A stretch of 64,000 bases of DNA, from NCBI RefSeq assembly GCF_900109365.1, contig NZ_FNZR01000003.1, positions 496,001-560,000 of the forward strand, written 5' to 3'. The translations under genes were made by a program, and so were the position numbers. Position 1 is the first letter of the stretch. Every line of letters begins with the position of its first letter. Positions 12,062 through 21,610 of this stretch are shown here, one piece after another. Source of the stretch: Parapedobacter koreensis. Lineage in GTDB: Bacteria > Bacteroidota > Bacteroidia > Sphingobacteriales > Sphingobacteriaceae. Below the pieces are notes generated by a model that saw only the letters and a program-made list of their open reading frames with translations, was not told the DNA's origin and did not search any database.

Positions 12062-12964
12062 ATGGCCATGGCTGCGGCAACTGACATCATGAAACAACGG
12101 GCCATCAGGGATCGGCTCTTTTTTCTTTTCAAGGTCGTGCTATGGGTCGTGATTGCCTATTCATTTGCCACAGCAGAAGCATGGTACGGCGACCATCCGC
12201 GTGTACGCCAATTTGCTTATGGCCTCAATACCTTTCTCACAGGCAGCGTGCTCATTTCCATTGGTCGGTTTATTTTTATCGCGCTGTACAAACGGCGCAA
12301 CATCAAAAACGATCGGATAAGGGGTAACTATGTGCTGGGAATCAACCAAATTGCGACGTTGCTGAACGTTGCATTTGTCATTATCGGATTGATGCTGGTG
12401 TTTGGCATCAACCCAAGGGAGTTTTTGACCAGTATCACGATTGTCGCCATGGCCATTGCGCTGTTGTTCAGGGATTACATCACGAATATGATTAGCGGAT
12501 TGCTGATTATGTTTTCCGACCAGTTTACCGTTGGGGATAATGTGCGGATAGGGGAGCATAAAGGAAAGATTGTAGACATCACACTGGCCAATATCATGGT
12601 GAAAAACGAGGATGATGATGTCGTCTTAATACCCAACAATACGGCTTTTACGGCCAATATCATTAACCAGTCTTTGCAAAACTCCAAAAAGCTGACCGTG
12701 GATTTTGAGTTGCCATTGGCGCATTCCTATGATCAGGAAGCATTGAAAAACAGCCTTGAAACGGTAGTGAAACAGTATGGTGGCGCTATTGTAACGGGGA
12801 GCTTCCAGTTTAAAGTCGTCGGTGTAGGGAAAGACGTGGTTAAATATAAGCTGCAATTTTTTACGACCAAACGGGACGCTGACGTCAGGAGGAGGGTACG
12901 CAATGATGTCTATCAACGCTTGATTGCGTACGATGCCGAACAAGCATCAAAGCCAAAAAATTGA
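12062..12964 (+). CDS. Small-conductance mechanosensitive channel family protein (MscS-like)
   Basis: This 300-aa membrane protein has about four predicted TM segments and an MscS pore/beta domain. The pore-lining region is roughly residues 130-155 (AIALLFRDYITNMISGLLIMF). It is followed by QFTVGDNVRIGEHKGKIVDI, the conserved start of the MscS beta domain. It likely releases solutes on hypo-osmotic shock. ATG codons at 12062 and 12089 both fit. It sits right after folA and ends 2 nt from the convergent coaA stop. Confidence 0.85.
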   Translation: MAMAAATDIMKQRAIRDRLFFLFKVVLWVVIAYSFATAEAWYGDHPRVRQFAYGLNTFLTGSVLISIGRFIFIALYKRRNIKNDRIRGNYVLGINQIATLLNVAFVIIGLMLVFGINPREFLTSITIVAMAIALLFRDYITNMISGLLIMFSDQFTVGDNVRIGEHKGKIVDITLANIMVKNEDDDVVLIPNNTAFTANIINQSLQNSKKLTVDFELPLAHSYDQEALKNSLETVVKQYGGAIVTGSFQFKVVGVGKDVVKYKLQFFTTKRDADVRRRVRNDVYQRLIAYDAEQASKPKN

Positions 12965-12966
12965 GA

Positions 12967-13923
12967 TTACACTTTCCTGATTTTTACGCTTTTCACAAAG
13001 TGGTGGTTGCCTTTTTCCAGGATGAGATCTGCCCGAAGCCGGGTAGGCAGGATGTTTTTCAGGAGGTTTGGCTTATTGATTTCATTCCAAATATTAGCCG
13101 CTACGGTGATGCATTGTTCCTCGCTTAAATCCGCATAGCGGTGAAAGTAAGAATCCGGGTTTTGAAATGCAGTTTTGCGTAGCCATTTAAACCGTTGGAT
13201 ATACCATTCCAGCAAATCATCCGAATCGGCATCTACATAAATGGCATAGTCAAAAAAATCCGACACGAAGACCCGTGGACCACGGCGTTTGCCTTTTACA
13301 TTGACCTGAAGCACATTGATTCCTTCCACAATCAACACATCGGGTTGGGCTATCCATTGCTGTTCATCCGGCAGGATGTCATAGGCTAGGTGGGAATATA
13401 CAGGAGCCGACACCAATTCTTTGCCGGATTTGATGTCAGATAAGAAACCGAGCAACCGCCTGGTGTCATAGCTTTCGGGGAATCCTTTGCGATTAAGTAT
13501 GCCTTTGGACTCCAAATAACGATTGGGATGCAGGAATCCATCCGTGGTGACCAGATCGACCTTTGGATTCCCTGAAGAAAGCGACAACACCTTTTGTAAT
13601 ACCCTTGCTGTGGTACTTTTGCCTGCTGCCACACTTCCCGCGATTCCGATAATAAAGGGCAGTCGTTTGCTGTAGTTATTAAAAAACGACGTGGCTTTTT
13701 GGTGCAAAAGCCGGTAACTATCGATATGTATCTGCAATAAATGGCTTAACGGGAAATAAACATCTTCGATTTCCTGCATGGTCAATGGCTCATTCAACGC
13801 GTTGAGCTTGCGGATATCCGCATCGACAATGGAATAAGCTGGATGGCCATTAAGTTCTTTCCATTCCTCACGCGTAATGTGGCGGAAAGGGGAATATGCA
13901 ATGCCATTATCCGTTTTTACCAT
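12967..13923 (-). CDS. coaA: Pantothenate kinase, type I
   Basis: This 318-aa protein carries out the first step of coenzyme A synthesis. The P-loop GSVAAGKST (96-104) and the conserved DFFDYAIYVDADSDDLLEWYIQRF segment are those of CoaA. VDLVTTDGFLHPN follows the P-loop, as in E. coli. It is the last gene of a minus-strand group with the patatin and mgsA genes. Confidence 0.96.
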   Translation of the reverse strand: MVKTDNGIAYSPFRHITREEWKELNGHPAYSIVDADIRKLNALNEPLTMQEIEDVYFPLSHLLQIHIDSYRLLHQKATSFFNNYSKRLPFIIGIAGSVAAGKSTTARVLQKVLSLSSGNPKVDLVTTDGFLHPNRYLESKGILNRKGFPESYDTRRLLGFLSDIKSGKELVSAPVYSHLAYDILPDEQQWIAQPDVLIVEGINVLQVNVKGKRRGPRVFVSDFFDYAIYVDADSDDLLEWYIQRFKWLRKTAFQNPDSYFHRYADLSEEQCITVAANIWNEINKPNLLKNILPTRLRADLILEKGNHHFVKSVKIRKV

Positions 13924-13972
13924 ACCAATTGGGTTGATGGAAGCTGCAAACTTAGTTAAAAAGCACGGAATT

Positions 13973-14341
13973 TTAAAGTATCCCCTTTAGAATCAGTTCA
14001 CCTGTCGCGGGGTTGGTTGCCAGCGGTACGTTGTATACGTCGCACACCCGCATCAGCATTTGGATGTCTGGTTCGTGGGCATGCTTTCCCAGCGGGTCGC
14101 GAAAGAAGATGATGGCATCGACTTTGCCTTCAGCAGCCAGCGCGGCAATTTGCGCATCGCCGCCTTTCGGGCCGCTGAGTTTCAGCTCGACGTCCAATCC
14201 GGTCTGCCTGATATAGGATCCCGTGGTGCCCGTAGCCACCAGTTTTGCACTACGCAACAACGCAATATGGTCTTTTACAAATCCGACCATTTCCGGTTTT
14301 TTGCCGTCGTGTGCGATGAGTGCTATTGTTTTTTGTTCCAT
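13973..14341 (-). CDS. mgsA: Methylglyoxal synthase
   Basis: This 122-aa enzyme turns dihydroxyacetone phosphate into methylglyoxal, the phosphate-relief bypass of lower glycolysis. GTTGSYI (38-44), LSGPKGGDAQI with catalytic Asp (D62) and FFRDPLGKHAHEPDI are hallmarks. It is shorter than the 152-aa E. coli protein, as usual outside enterobacteria. It lies between coaA (49 nt downstream) and the patatin gene (25 nt upstream). Confidence 0.95.
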   Translation of the reverse strand: MEQKTIALIAHDGKKPEMVGFVKDHIALLRSAKLVATGTTGSYIRQTGLDVELKLSGPKGGDAQIAALAAEGKVDAIIFFRDPLGKHAHEPDIQMLMRVCDVYNVPLATNPATGELILKGIL

Positions 14342-14366
14342 CGGTTGTGATTTTAGATTTTAGACT

Positions 14367-15422
14367 TCAGCTTTTGACAGACAAAAACCGCCAGGGGCTT
14401 TTAGGTTGTGAATGCGCTCTTTCGTTGACCAATTGCGCGGCTAACGTGTTGAGTAAATCGTCATTTTCACTGACCATCCTATCACCCAAAGCGATTAACT
14501 TCTGGATATTGCTATGGCTTGCAGCATCCAGTTCCTCGCGTATGCTATGCAGGTTGGCGGGTTCTATCCGGATATATTGATTGGCCTTGCCCGCAGATTT
14601 ATACAATTGCTGTAAGAAAAAGTCGCTGCTTTCGGCAGCGCCGCTCATCATGATGTCAATCAAGGCCGGTCCGATGGCTATCGCACGGCTTTTTTTGAAG
14701 TGTTCATAATCATACGCTTTCCTTGACCGTCCGGTACCCAACGACAAAATCGAGATGTCATTGATTTTGGTTTCGTTGAATGCCTGCGTTACTTCCACCA
14801 GCGCACTCATCGAAGGGTTGGGGGCAAACACTCCGCCATCCAGCAACGGGTAGCGCGTGCCACTCATTGAATAGGTCTCAGCTACGCTGAAATAAGTGGG
14901 CGCAGCGGAAGTTGCCCTGCAAACATCACGCAAGTAGAAATCGCGTGGATCGCCACGTACAATGGCGGTCTGCTGCCTGAAAAAGTGTGTTTTACGGAGT
15001 TCGATGTTGTAAGCCGTGACGATGCAAGGTTTGAGAAGCTCGCTCAGTTTGGTGTCGCCGAAATAGGCTTCCAGGACATGCTCCAATGCCGTGCTTGGAT
15101 ACCGCTCACTCAACAACCCAAATCGGGCCATCAGCCGACGGAAAAACCCGGCCTTGAAAATATCGCTGCCGTGAGTCACATAAATATCTAATGCCTCTTT
15201 CGCAGAGAATTTTGGGCGGGAAGGATTTTGATCATCCGGGCATAATAGCAAACAGATAAGGATGCCACCCGTGCTGGTACCCGCAAAAAAATCAAAAAAA
15301 TCTACGATCGCTGCATCAGGATTATCGCTTATCCGTTTCAATCTCCGTTCTAAAGCGGCCAACAACATACCCGGAATAATTCCGCGGATTCCGCCGCCGT
15401 CTATTGAAAGGATTCGCTTCAT
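14367..15422 (-). CDS. Patatin-like phospholipase
   Basis: This 351-aa protein has a patatin domain with all catalytic signatures. The oxyanion-hole motif is GGGIRG (9-14), the nucleophile is in GTSTG (S50), and the Asp of the dyad is in DGG (D195). The protein is predicted soluble. The same domain type occurs in housekeeping acylhydrolases and in CBASS effectors (CapV), but no cGAS-like nucleotidyltransferase or partner gene is adjacent, so a lone lipid hydrolase is the safer reading. It probably heads a minus-strand unit with mgsA and coaA. Confidence 0.85.
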   Translation of the reverse strand: MKRILSIDGGGIRGIIPGMLLAALERRLKRISDNPDAAIVDFFDFFAGTSTGGILICLLLCPDDQNPSRPKFSAKEALDIYVTHGSDIFKAGFFRRLMARFGLLSERYPSTALEHVLEAYFGDTKLSELLKPCIVTAYNIELRKTHFFRQQTAIVRGDPRDFYLRDVCRATSAAPTYFSVAETYSMSGTRYPLLDGGVFAPNPSMSALVEVTQAFNETKINDISILSLGTGRSRKAYDYEHFKKSRAIAIGPALIDIMMSGAAESSDFFLQQLYKSAGKANQYIRIEPANLHSIREELDAASHSNIQKLIALGDRMVSENDDLLNTLAAQLVNERAHSQPKSPWRFLSVKS

Positions 15423-15534
15423 TGTTTATGCTTTGCGCGTAAAAATAGGACTTTTCTCATAATCTTCCCACTTATGGGCATCATCTGTGACAGGCGGTCT
15501 TCCATCTCCTATCCCACATCTCAAATCTTATCCT

Positions 15535-15542
15535 TATTTTTG
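15535..15542 (+). promoter_or_regulatory. -7 element upstream of purL
   Basis: TATTTTTG fits the TAnnTTTG consensus 38 nt before the purL start. No clear -33 element is seen. Confidence 0.4.
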
Positions 15543-15579
15543 TGGAAAATATATAGTGCTTATCATTTAATCATTCATC

Positions 15580-17802
15580 TTGGAAACACAAGAATTGACC
15601 ACCGTAGAAACAGCAATCGAATTGGGCCTTTTGCCCGAAGAGTTTGACCGGATAACCGAAATTTTAGGACGGACACCCAATTTCACTGAATTGTCGATTT
15701 TTTCGGTGATGTGGAGCGAACACTGCTCGTATAAAAATTCCATCGTTTGGCTGAAAACGTTGCCTAAAGAAGGGCCGCACATGCTGGCGAAGGCCGGTGA
15801 AGAAAATGCTGGCTTGGTAGACATTGGTGACGGTCTTGGCTGTGCCTTCAAAATTGAATCGCACAATCACCCTTCCGCTTTGGAACCTTATCAAGGCGCG
15901 GCGACCGGTGTCGGCGGTATCAATAGGGATATCTTCACCATGGGAGCCCGCCCGATTGCGCAACTCAATTCCCTGCGTTTTGGGAACATCAACCATCCAC
16001 GTACACAATGGTTAATAAAAGGAGTCGTCAAGGGTATCGGCGATTACGGCAATGCGTTTGGTATCCCTACAGTTGGGGGTGAAGTTTTTTTTGATGAATG
16101 CTACCAGGTAAACCCACTGGTGAATGCCATGTCGGCTGGCATCGTAAAAGCCGGGGAAACGGTATCAGCAACCTCCTATGGTGTGGGCAATCCGGTTTAT
16201 ATCGTCGGATCAGCCACTGGCAAGGACGGTATCCATGGAGCTGCTTTTGCGTCCAAAGATATCACCGAAGATTCCGTGAACGATTTGCCTGCGGTACAGG
16301 TAGGCGATCCGTTCCAGGAAAAATTACTATTGGAGGCCACGCTTGAGGTCATCCAGACCGGCGCCGTCATCGGCATGCAAGATATGGGCGCAGCCGGAAT
16401 CATTTGTTCCAATTCGGAAATGTCTGCCAAAGGTGAGCATGGCATGCGCATCGATTTGGACAAAGTGCCCACCCGGCAGGCCCATATGAAACCCTATGAA
16501 ATCCTGTTGTCTGAGTCGCAAGAACGCATGCTTATTGTGGTACAAAAAGGGCGGGAAGCGGATGTGGAGGCTGTATTCGATAAGTGGGATTTGAATTGCG
16601 CCATTATCGGCGAAGTGACCGATACGCAACGATTGGAATATTACATGCACGGTGAGTTGGTAGCGGATGTGCCCGCCAACGATCTGGTACTGGGTGGTGG
16701 CGCTCCCGTCTACCACCGGGAATATAAGGAACCCGCCTATTTTGCCGAGTACCAGCAATTCAAGATGGAAACCATTGCCGAGCCGGAAGATCTCCGGGAG
16801 GTAGCACAACACTTACTGTCGCATCCCAATATTGCTTCCAAGCGGTGGGTTACTAAGCAGTACGACTCCATGGTAGGTACAGCAACGATGACAACCAACC
16901 GGCCGAGTGACGCAGCTGTGGTATCCATAAAAGGTACCAGTAAAGCGATAGCGCTGACTGTTGATTGCAACTCACGCTATGTCAATGCCGATCCGCAGAA
17001 GGGGTGTGCCATTGCCGTTGCCGAGGCTGCGCGCAACATCACCTGTGCCGGGGGCGAACCTTCGGCCATTACCAACTGCCTCAATTTTGGCAATCCATAC
17101 ATTCCCGAAGTATACTGGCAGTTTGTGCACGCAATCAAGGGAATGGGGGAAGCCTGCCTCAAATTCCAAACGCCAGTGACCGGCGGAAATGTAAGCTTCT
17201 ACAACCAATCGCCCGATGGCGGCTCGGTGTTCCCTACGCCTACTATCGGGATGCTCGGGGTGTTGGCCGATGCAGCCAATCTGATGACGCTGGATTTCAA
17301 GGCAGAAGGGGATTATATTTACTTAATTGGTGAATCGAGGAATGATATCGCTTCATCACAGTACTTGGCATCGTTCCATGGTGTGAAAGCTTCACCAGCC
17401 CCTTATTTTGATTTGGATGAGGAGTATGCAACACATCAGATCATTAAGCACCTTATCCATGAACAGCTCATTGTATCGGCACATGACGTATCAGACGGCG
17501 GATTGTACGTGGCCTTAGCCGAGTCTGCGATGGCTGGCGATGTGGGGTTCGCCATTGACACCGATAGTGAAATACGTAAGGATGCGTTTCTGTTTGGTGA
17601 AGCCCAGGGAAGAATCGTGGTCTCTGTGAAGCCGGAAGCCCAGGAAGCCTTTGTGGAATTACTGGCAGCAAGCGGAACGGAATTTTCATTATTGGGCGCA
17701 GTAACGAAAAATGGCTTTGTGGTGGATGGGGAATTGTATGACACCGTTGCCCACGCCCAACAGGTTTATGAGGATACAATAGGAGCTATTTTAGGCGAAT
17801 AA
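15580..17802 (+). CDS. purL: Phosphoribosylformylglycinamidine synthase subunit PurL, TTG start
   Basis: This is the small-type FGAM synthase II (740 aa), the ATP-dependent amidotransferase subunit of purine synthesis that works with PurQ and PurS. Two AIRS-type domain pairs are visible. [31 protein letters not shown] and the second-half NRPSDAAV and [10 protein letters not shown] segments are typical. An in-frame stop lies at 15568-15570 and the first downstream ATG (15709) would cut into the WSEHCSY motif, so the start must be the TTG at 15580. A strong terminator follows. Confidence 0.95.
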   Translation: METQELTTVETAIELGLLPEEFDRITEILGRTPNFTELSIFSVMWSEHCSYKNSIVWLKTLPKEGPHMLAKAGEENAGLVDIGDGLGCAFKIESHNHPSALEPYQGAATGVGGINRDIFTMGARPIAQLNSLRFGNINHPRTQWLIKGVVKGIGDYGNAFGIPTVGGEVFFDECYQVNPLVNAMSAGIVKAGETVSATSYGVGNPVYIVGSATGKDGIHGAAFASKDITEDSVNDLPAVQVGDPFQEKLLLEATLEVIQTGAVIGMQDMGAAGIICSNSEMSAKGEHGMRIDLDKVPTRQAHMKPYEILLSESQERMLIVVQKGREADVEAVFDKWDLNCAIIGEVTDTQRLEYYMHGELVADVPANDLVLGGGAPVYHREYKEPAYFAEYQQFKMETIAEPEDLREVAQHLLSHPNIASKRWVTKQYDSMVGTATMTTNRPSDAAVVSIKGTSKAIALTVDCNSRYVNADPQKGCAIAVAEAARNITCAGGEPSAITNCLNFGNPYIPEVYWQFVHAIKGMGEACLKFQTPVTGGNVSFYNQSPDGGSVFPTPTIGMLGVLADAANLMTLDFKAEGDYIYLIGESRNDIASSQYLASFHGVKASPAPYFDLDEEYATHQIIKHLIHEQLIVSAHDVSDGGLYVALAESAMAGDVGFAIDTDSEIRKDAFLFGEAQGRIVVSVKPEAQEAFVELLAASGTEFSLLGAVTKNGFVVDGELYDTVAHAQQVYEDTIGAILGE

Positions 17803-17827
17803 TCAATCTGTTTTTAATTATTTTTTG

Positions 17828-17857
17828 AAGCCCGGTAATTTAATTGCCGGGCTTTTT
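17828..17857 (+). terminator. Rho-independent terminator after purL
   Basis: The arms aagcccggtaa (17828-17838) and ttgccgggctt (17844-17854) pair over 11 bp with one G-T, followed by a T run. The rest of the 314-nt gap up to the ammonium transporter gene is very AT-rich. No further gene or clear promoter was recognised there. Confidence 0.85.
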
Positions 17858-18116
17858 TTATGTTTAAACAGTGTTTATATTTTAGTTTTTGTGTTAATAT
17901 CCGATAAACAATGGTTAATTTATGTCTGATTTGGATAAAAAGCATGCTTACTTTCGTTTTTTGCATATAAAAAATAGAAAAACGTCAAAAAAAAATTTAT
18001 TTTTTGAAAAAAAACTAATTTGAGACTTGTTTTAATGAAAAATTTGTACATATTTGTGATATAAGTTAATTGTTTTGTAATCTTAACCGTATTTTCTGAA
18101 CTAATTTTAAAACATT

Positions 18117-19451
18117 ATGGAGATTTTTATGACAAATTTATCCTGCTTAAGTGATGTGTTCAGTGCAGGAATGGCATTTCCGTTGTTGTCTGTAATGCAG
18201 GAGGCAACTGTGGAAGGGCCATCAGTTACCGATGTATTGTTAACCGCAAACAATATTTGGATGATGTTAGCAGCAGCGTTGGTATTTATCATGCATTTGG
18301 GCTTTGCGAGTGTGGAGGCTGGCTTCACTCAGGCAAAGAACACAGTCAATATTTTATTCAAAAATACCTTAACCCCTGTTCTCGGTATTGTCACTTACGC
18401 ACTTGTCGGTTTTGCATTAATGTATCCGGGAGATTTCAATGGTTTCCTTGGTTTTAGTATGGAGAGTTGGAATATTATCTGGTTTGCACCAGGTTCTGCT
18501 GATGTGAGCGCTGGATATGCCGATGGCGGTTATACGTTCTGGACCGATTTTGTTTTTCAGGCCATGTTTGCAGCTACTTGTGCGACGATTGTTTCCGGTG
18601 CTGTGGCTGAGCGGATTAAATTAAGTGCGTACCTTACATTCACACTGATTTTTGTGAGTCTTGTATATCCAATCATAGGAAGTTGGAAATGGGGCGGTGG
18701 GTTTTTAGATGAATTGGGCTTTGTTGATTTTGCGGGATCCACATTGGTGCATTCCGTTGGTGGCTGGGGCGCGTTGATTGGTATTTGGTTGCTAGGCCCC
18801 CGTATCGGAAAATATGAAAATGGCAAAACCAGTGAGATTGCAGGGTCATCCGTTCCGTTGGCAACCATTGGGGTATTTTTACTCTGGTTAGGGTGGTTTG
18901 GGTTTAATGGTGGTTCGGTATTGTCTGCGGATCCGGGATTGGTTTCATTGGTGTTGACGACGACGACGCTGGGTGCATGCGGAGGTGCGATAGGTGGGCA
19001 TTTTACCAGCATGATTGTGATGAAGCGCATCGATTTCGGAATGGTGCTGAATGGTATATTGGCAGGCTTAGTGGGGATTACGGCGAGTGCCGACATCATT
19101 ACCCCGTTTGAAGCACTGATTATTGGTGGTGTTGCCGGCATTTTAGTGGTGTTTTCTGTGCTTACCCTTGACAAGCTCAAACTTGATGATTGTGTGGGCG
19201 CAGTTTCTGTCCACTTGGTGTGCGGTGTATGGGGTACGTTGGCAACAGGCATATTTGGAGAGGGCGCATCCTTTATGCCCCAGCTTTACGGCGTGTTGGC
19301 TTGTGGCGCCGCGGCTGCCGTTGGTGCATTTATTATCTTTTCCATCCTCAAAGTTACAATGGGTCTTCGAGTAAGCCCTGAAATGGAAAAACACGGTCTT
19401 GACAGTGAAGAACACGGTATCCGTGGCTACACCATTTTGATGGAAGACTAA
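18117..19451 (+). CDS. amt: Ammonium transporter (Amt/MEP/Rh family)
   Basis: This 444-aa inner-membrane channel carries NH4+/NH3 and has about eleven TM helices. The conserved twin pore histidines lie in STLVHSVGGWGALIG and in AVSVHLVCGVWGTLATG. The N-terminal stretch before TNDVLLTANNIWMMLAAALVF may act as a signal-like helix. ATG codons at 18117 and 18129 are both possible starts. No GlnK-type PII gene is adjacent. Instead an outer-membrane barrel gene follows after 180 nt in the same direction, suggesting a two-membrane uptake pair. Confidence 0.94.
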   Translation: MEIFMTNLSCLSDVFSAGMAFPLLSVMQEATVEGPSVTDVLLTANNIWMMLAAALVFIMHLGFASVEAGFTQAKNTVNILFKNTLTPVLGIVTYALVGFALMYPGDFNGFLGFSMESWNIIWFAPGSADVSAGYADGGYTFWTDFVFQAMFAATCATIVSGAVAERIKLSAYLTFTLIFVSLVYPIIGSWKWGGGFLDELGFVDFAGSTLVHSVGGWGALIGIWLLGPRIGKYENGKTSEIAGSSVPLATIGVFLLWLGWFGFNGGSVLSADPGLVSLVLTTTTLGACGGAIGGHFTSMIVMKRIDFGMVLNGILAGLVGITASADIITPFEALIIGGVAGILVVFSVLTLDKLKLDDCVGAVSVHLVCGVWGTLATGIFGEGASFMPQLYGVLACGAAAAVGAFIIFSILKVTMGLRVSPEMEKHGLDSEEHGIRGYTILMED

Positions 19452-19631
19452 TATTAATAAACCAGTAAATAAACTTCTTCTACAACGCTATCGTAGATTA
19501 CTTTTTTAACTAACAGGTTCGGGAATAACGTGGTGTGTTACAGCACCACGTTACCCCAAGCCAATTGTTTCACCGCTTTCTTAAGTTGGCCTGGAAAACT
19601 ATGCTTAAGAACAAGCAAAACCATTACAAAA

Positions 19632-20657
19632 ATGAAAAAATTTTTTATCGTAGGAAGCATGTCTTTGTGTTATTTTATTGCATCAGCACAAGATGAATCG
19701 TTGACCATCTCTGGATCTGTGGATGCCTATTACAAATATGACTTTTCGGGATACCGAAATGACGATGGATTGGGCAATATTCCCACCTCGTTTGCCAATG
19801 AACAAAACTCTGTTTCTTTGGGTATGGTCAACGTCATATTAGGCAAGACCGTAGGAAAGGCATCGTTTGTCGGTGATGTGTCTTTTGGGCCACGTGGGCA
19901 GTATCAATCCATCGTTCCTTCCGGTGACGGCAATTCATTCCACATCCAAAACCTTTACATGAGCTATGCCTTCAGTGAAAAATTTTCCATGACTGCGGGA
20001 TACATGGGTACTTTTGTTGGCTATGAGATTATTTCGCCCACGGGGAATTTCAACTATTCTACATCCTACCTGTTTTCAGCAGGTCCGTTCCAAAACGCCG
20101 GAATCAAGGCCCAATATGCCTTTTCGGATAAAGTGGGGTTGATGGTGGGATTATTCAATGATTGGAATGCTTACCAGGATTTTGACGGCGTATCCGATTT
20201 TGGTGCCCAATTATCACTGTCGCCCGTAGATGGCTGGGATGCTTACATCAATTTTCTCACGGGCAGTACCGGGACGATTATCGATCTTACTACGGCCTAT
20301 CAAGTTACCGATGCCTTCAAGGTAGGGTTGAATGCCGCTGACTTTTCTGATTTTGGCGATTCCGATGGGGGATACTCGGGCGGAGCGCTCTATGTGCAAT
20401 ACGGATTTTCGGATGCATTTGCCCTTGGAGCGAGGGGTGAATATTACAAGGAGAAAGAGACGGGGTGGGCCTTTACGCCGGGAGATGAATCGGTACTTGG
20501 ATTGACGCTGTCTGCTAACGTGAAGGCAGGCCCATTAACCGTGATCCCGGAGTTCCGGCTTGACAATGGCTCTACGGAAATGTTTTATAAGAGCATGGAT
20601 TTAGATCTTACAAAAAGTGCGTCGCAATTTTCCCTTGCGTTGGTATACGCATTTTAG
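19632..20657 (+). CDS. Outer-membrane beta-barrel protein (BBP2/OmpL-like porin) paired with Amt
   Basis: This 341-aa protein starts with a clean signal peptide (MKKFFIVGSMSLCYFIASAQ). A barrel rich in alternating aromatic and Gly residues follows, ending in the terminal LALVYAF typical of outer-membrane proteins. SGSVDAYYKYDFSG near the mature N-terminus resembles SGYIETYYVYDFGN in the barrel encoded after kdpC in this window, so they are probably the same family. The start at 19632 was chosen because it places the signal peptide at the N-terminus. A role in NH4+ passage is an inference from position. Confidence 0.8.
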   Translation: MKKFFIVGSMSLCYFIASAQDESLTISGSVDAYYKYDFSGYRNDDGLGNIPTSFANEQNSVSLGMVNVILGKTVGKASFVGDVSFGPRGQYQSIVPSGDGNSFHIQNLYMSYAFSEKFSMTAGYMGTFVGYEIISPTGNFNYSTSYLFSAGPFQNAGIKAQYAFSDKVGLMVGLFNDWNAYQDFDGVSDFGAQLSLSPVDGWDAYINFLTGSTGTIIDLTTAYQVTDAFKVGLNAADFSDFGDSDGGYSGGALYVQYGFSDAFALGARGEYYKEKETGWAFTPGDESVLGLTLSANVKAGPLTVIPEFRLDNGSTEMFYKSMDLDLTKSASQFSLALVYAF

Positions 20658-20686
20658 CAACTCATTACATTAATACGATAGAATGG

Positions 20687-20722
20687 CAAGGCCTAACAGG
20701 TGTCACATCCCGTTAGGCCTTG
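20687..20722 (+). terminator. Hairpin after the Amt-associated porin
   Basis: The arms caaggcctaacagg (20687-20700) and cccgttaggccttg (20709-20722) pair with one mismatch. The following T tract is weak (ttgttgg). Confidence 0.6.
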
Positions 20723-20890
20723 TTGTTGGCAAACAGGTGTGTTAGCACGTAGGTTTTGGAACGGCGTTTGTTAAAAAAATTACCAAAAGAAGATTCAATT
20801 GCTTATCTTAGAAACGGTAGGGTGTCTTGGGAGGTCATCTTGCCAGTTATTCATTTTATTAGTTTACTTATTTATTAAATTGGAGGAGTT

Positions 20891-21466
20891 ATGGTTAATT
20901 TAATTGTAATGTTTATTGCCGGTGCCGCCATAGGCCATGGCAATCCATTGAAAGATGATGTGGGGCGCAGTAATGGCCAATTTGCCGTTGACCAACGCGG
21001 GAAGTTTGTCGTTTATCATTCCGAAACATTGCCCGGCGAGGTAAGTTTTTCTGCCGTTCAGGCACATTTATCGGCATTTCTGGAAGCAAAAGGCAATAAG
21101 GTAATAGTCCGGAGTGCGACCCGTCTGGAAAGTGAGGGCAGTGCACCCATGAAAAAGCATGCAGGGATTGGCAACTACGTGGCTGGGACGGTCAATTATA
21201 AGTTGGTTGTGGAAGACAACGACGGTGAACTGAACTATTGGTTTACTGACCTGACGTACCAACCGTACCGCAATGATCGTTATGGAAAACGCATCAAAGC
21301 GACAACAGCACCTATTCCATTAGAAAGCCAGCTGAGCAAACTGAATGAAGAAGTATGGAAAAAACAGCGGAATCATGCTTATGAGGCTATTAGCGAGGTA
21401 GCTAATCAAGTAGCCAAGCAGCTGGCCACCGTGGACAAACCGAAAGTAATTACGACCAGCATGTAA
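20891..21466 (+). CDS. Secreted or periplasmic hypothetical protein, DUF4468-like
   Basis: This 191-aa protein has a short hydrophobic N-terminus (VNLIVMFIAGAAIG) and a mixed alpha/beta body. Segments such as VNYKLVVEDNDGELNYWFTDLTYQPY followed by a C-terminal helix resemble DUF4468-type proteins of Bacteroidota, but the match is weak. The start is supported by an unusually good Shine-Dalgarno, ggagg, 5 nt before ATG, rare in this window. Function unknown. It appears monocistronic, with a terminator just downstream. Confidence 0.6.
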   Translation: MVNLIVMFIAGAAIGHGNPLKDDVGRSNGQFAVDQRGKFVVYHSETLPGEVSFSAVQAHLSAFLEAKGNKVIVRSATRLESEGSAPMKKHAGIGNYVAGTVNYKLVVEDNDGELNYWFTDLTYQPYRNDRYGKRIKATTAPIPLESQLSKLNEEVWKKQRNHAYEAISEVANQVAKQLATVDKPKVITTSM

Positions 21467-21497
21467 CGCAGATCAACGGTTTTTGCCACAGTATAGG

Positions 21498-21525
21498 GGG
21501 TGTTTGCAATCAAACACCCTTTTTT
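21498..21525 (+). terminator. Rho-independent terminator upstream of htpG
   Basis: The arms gggtgtttg (21498-21506) and caaacaccc (21511-21519) form a 9-bp stem with a 4-nt loop and a six-T tail. Confidence 0.85.
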
Positions 21526-21610
21526 GTTGTCATGTTGTCCTGTCATCCTGACTGTATTGTATTATTGGAACACATATTGTTTAAAAGAGGCAAACGAACG
21601 AATAGTCAAA

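Noticed and set aside
14367-15422. CBASS defence operon with a CapV-type patatin effector
   Set aside because: No cyclic-nucleotide synthase, E2/JAB or HORMA/TRIP13-type genes are adjacent; neighbours are mgsA, coaA and purL.
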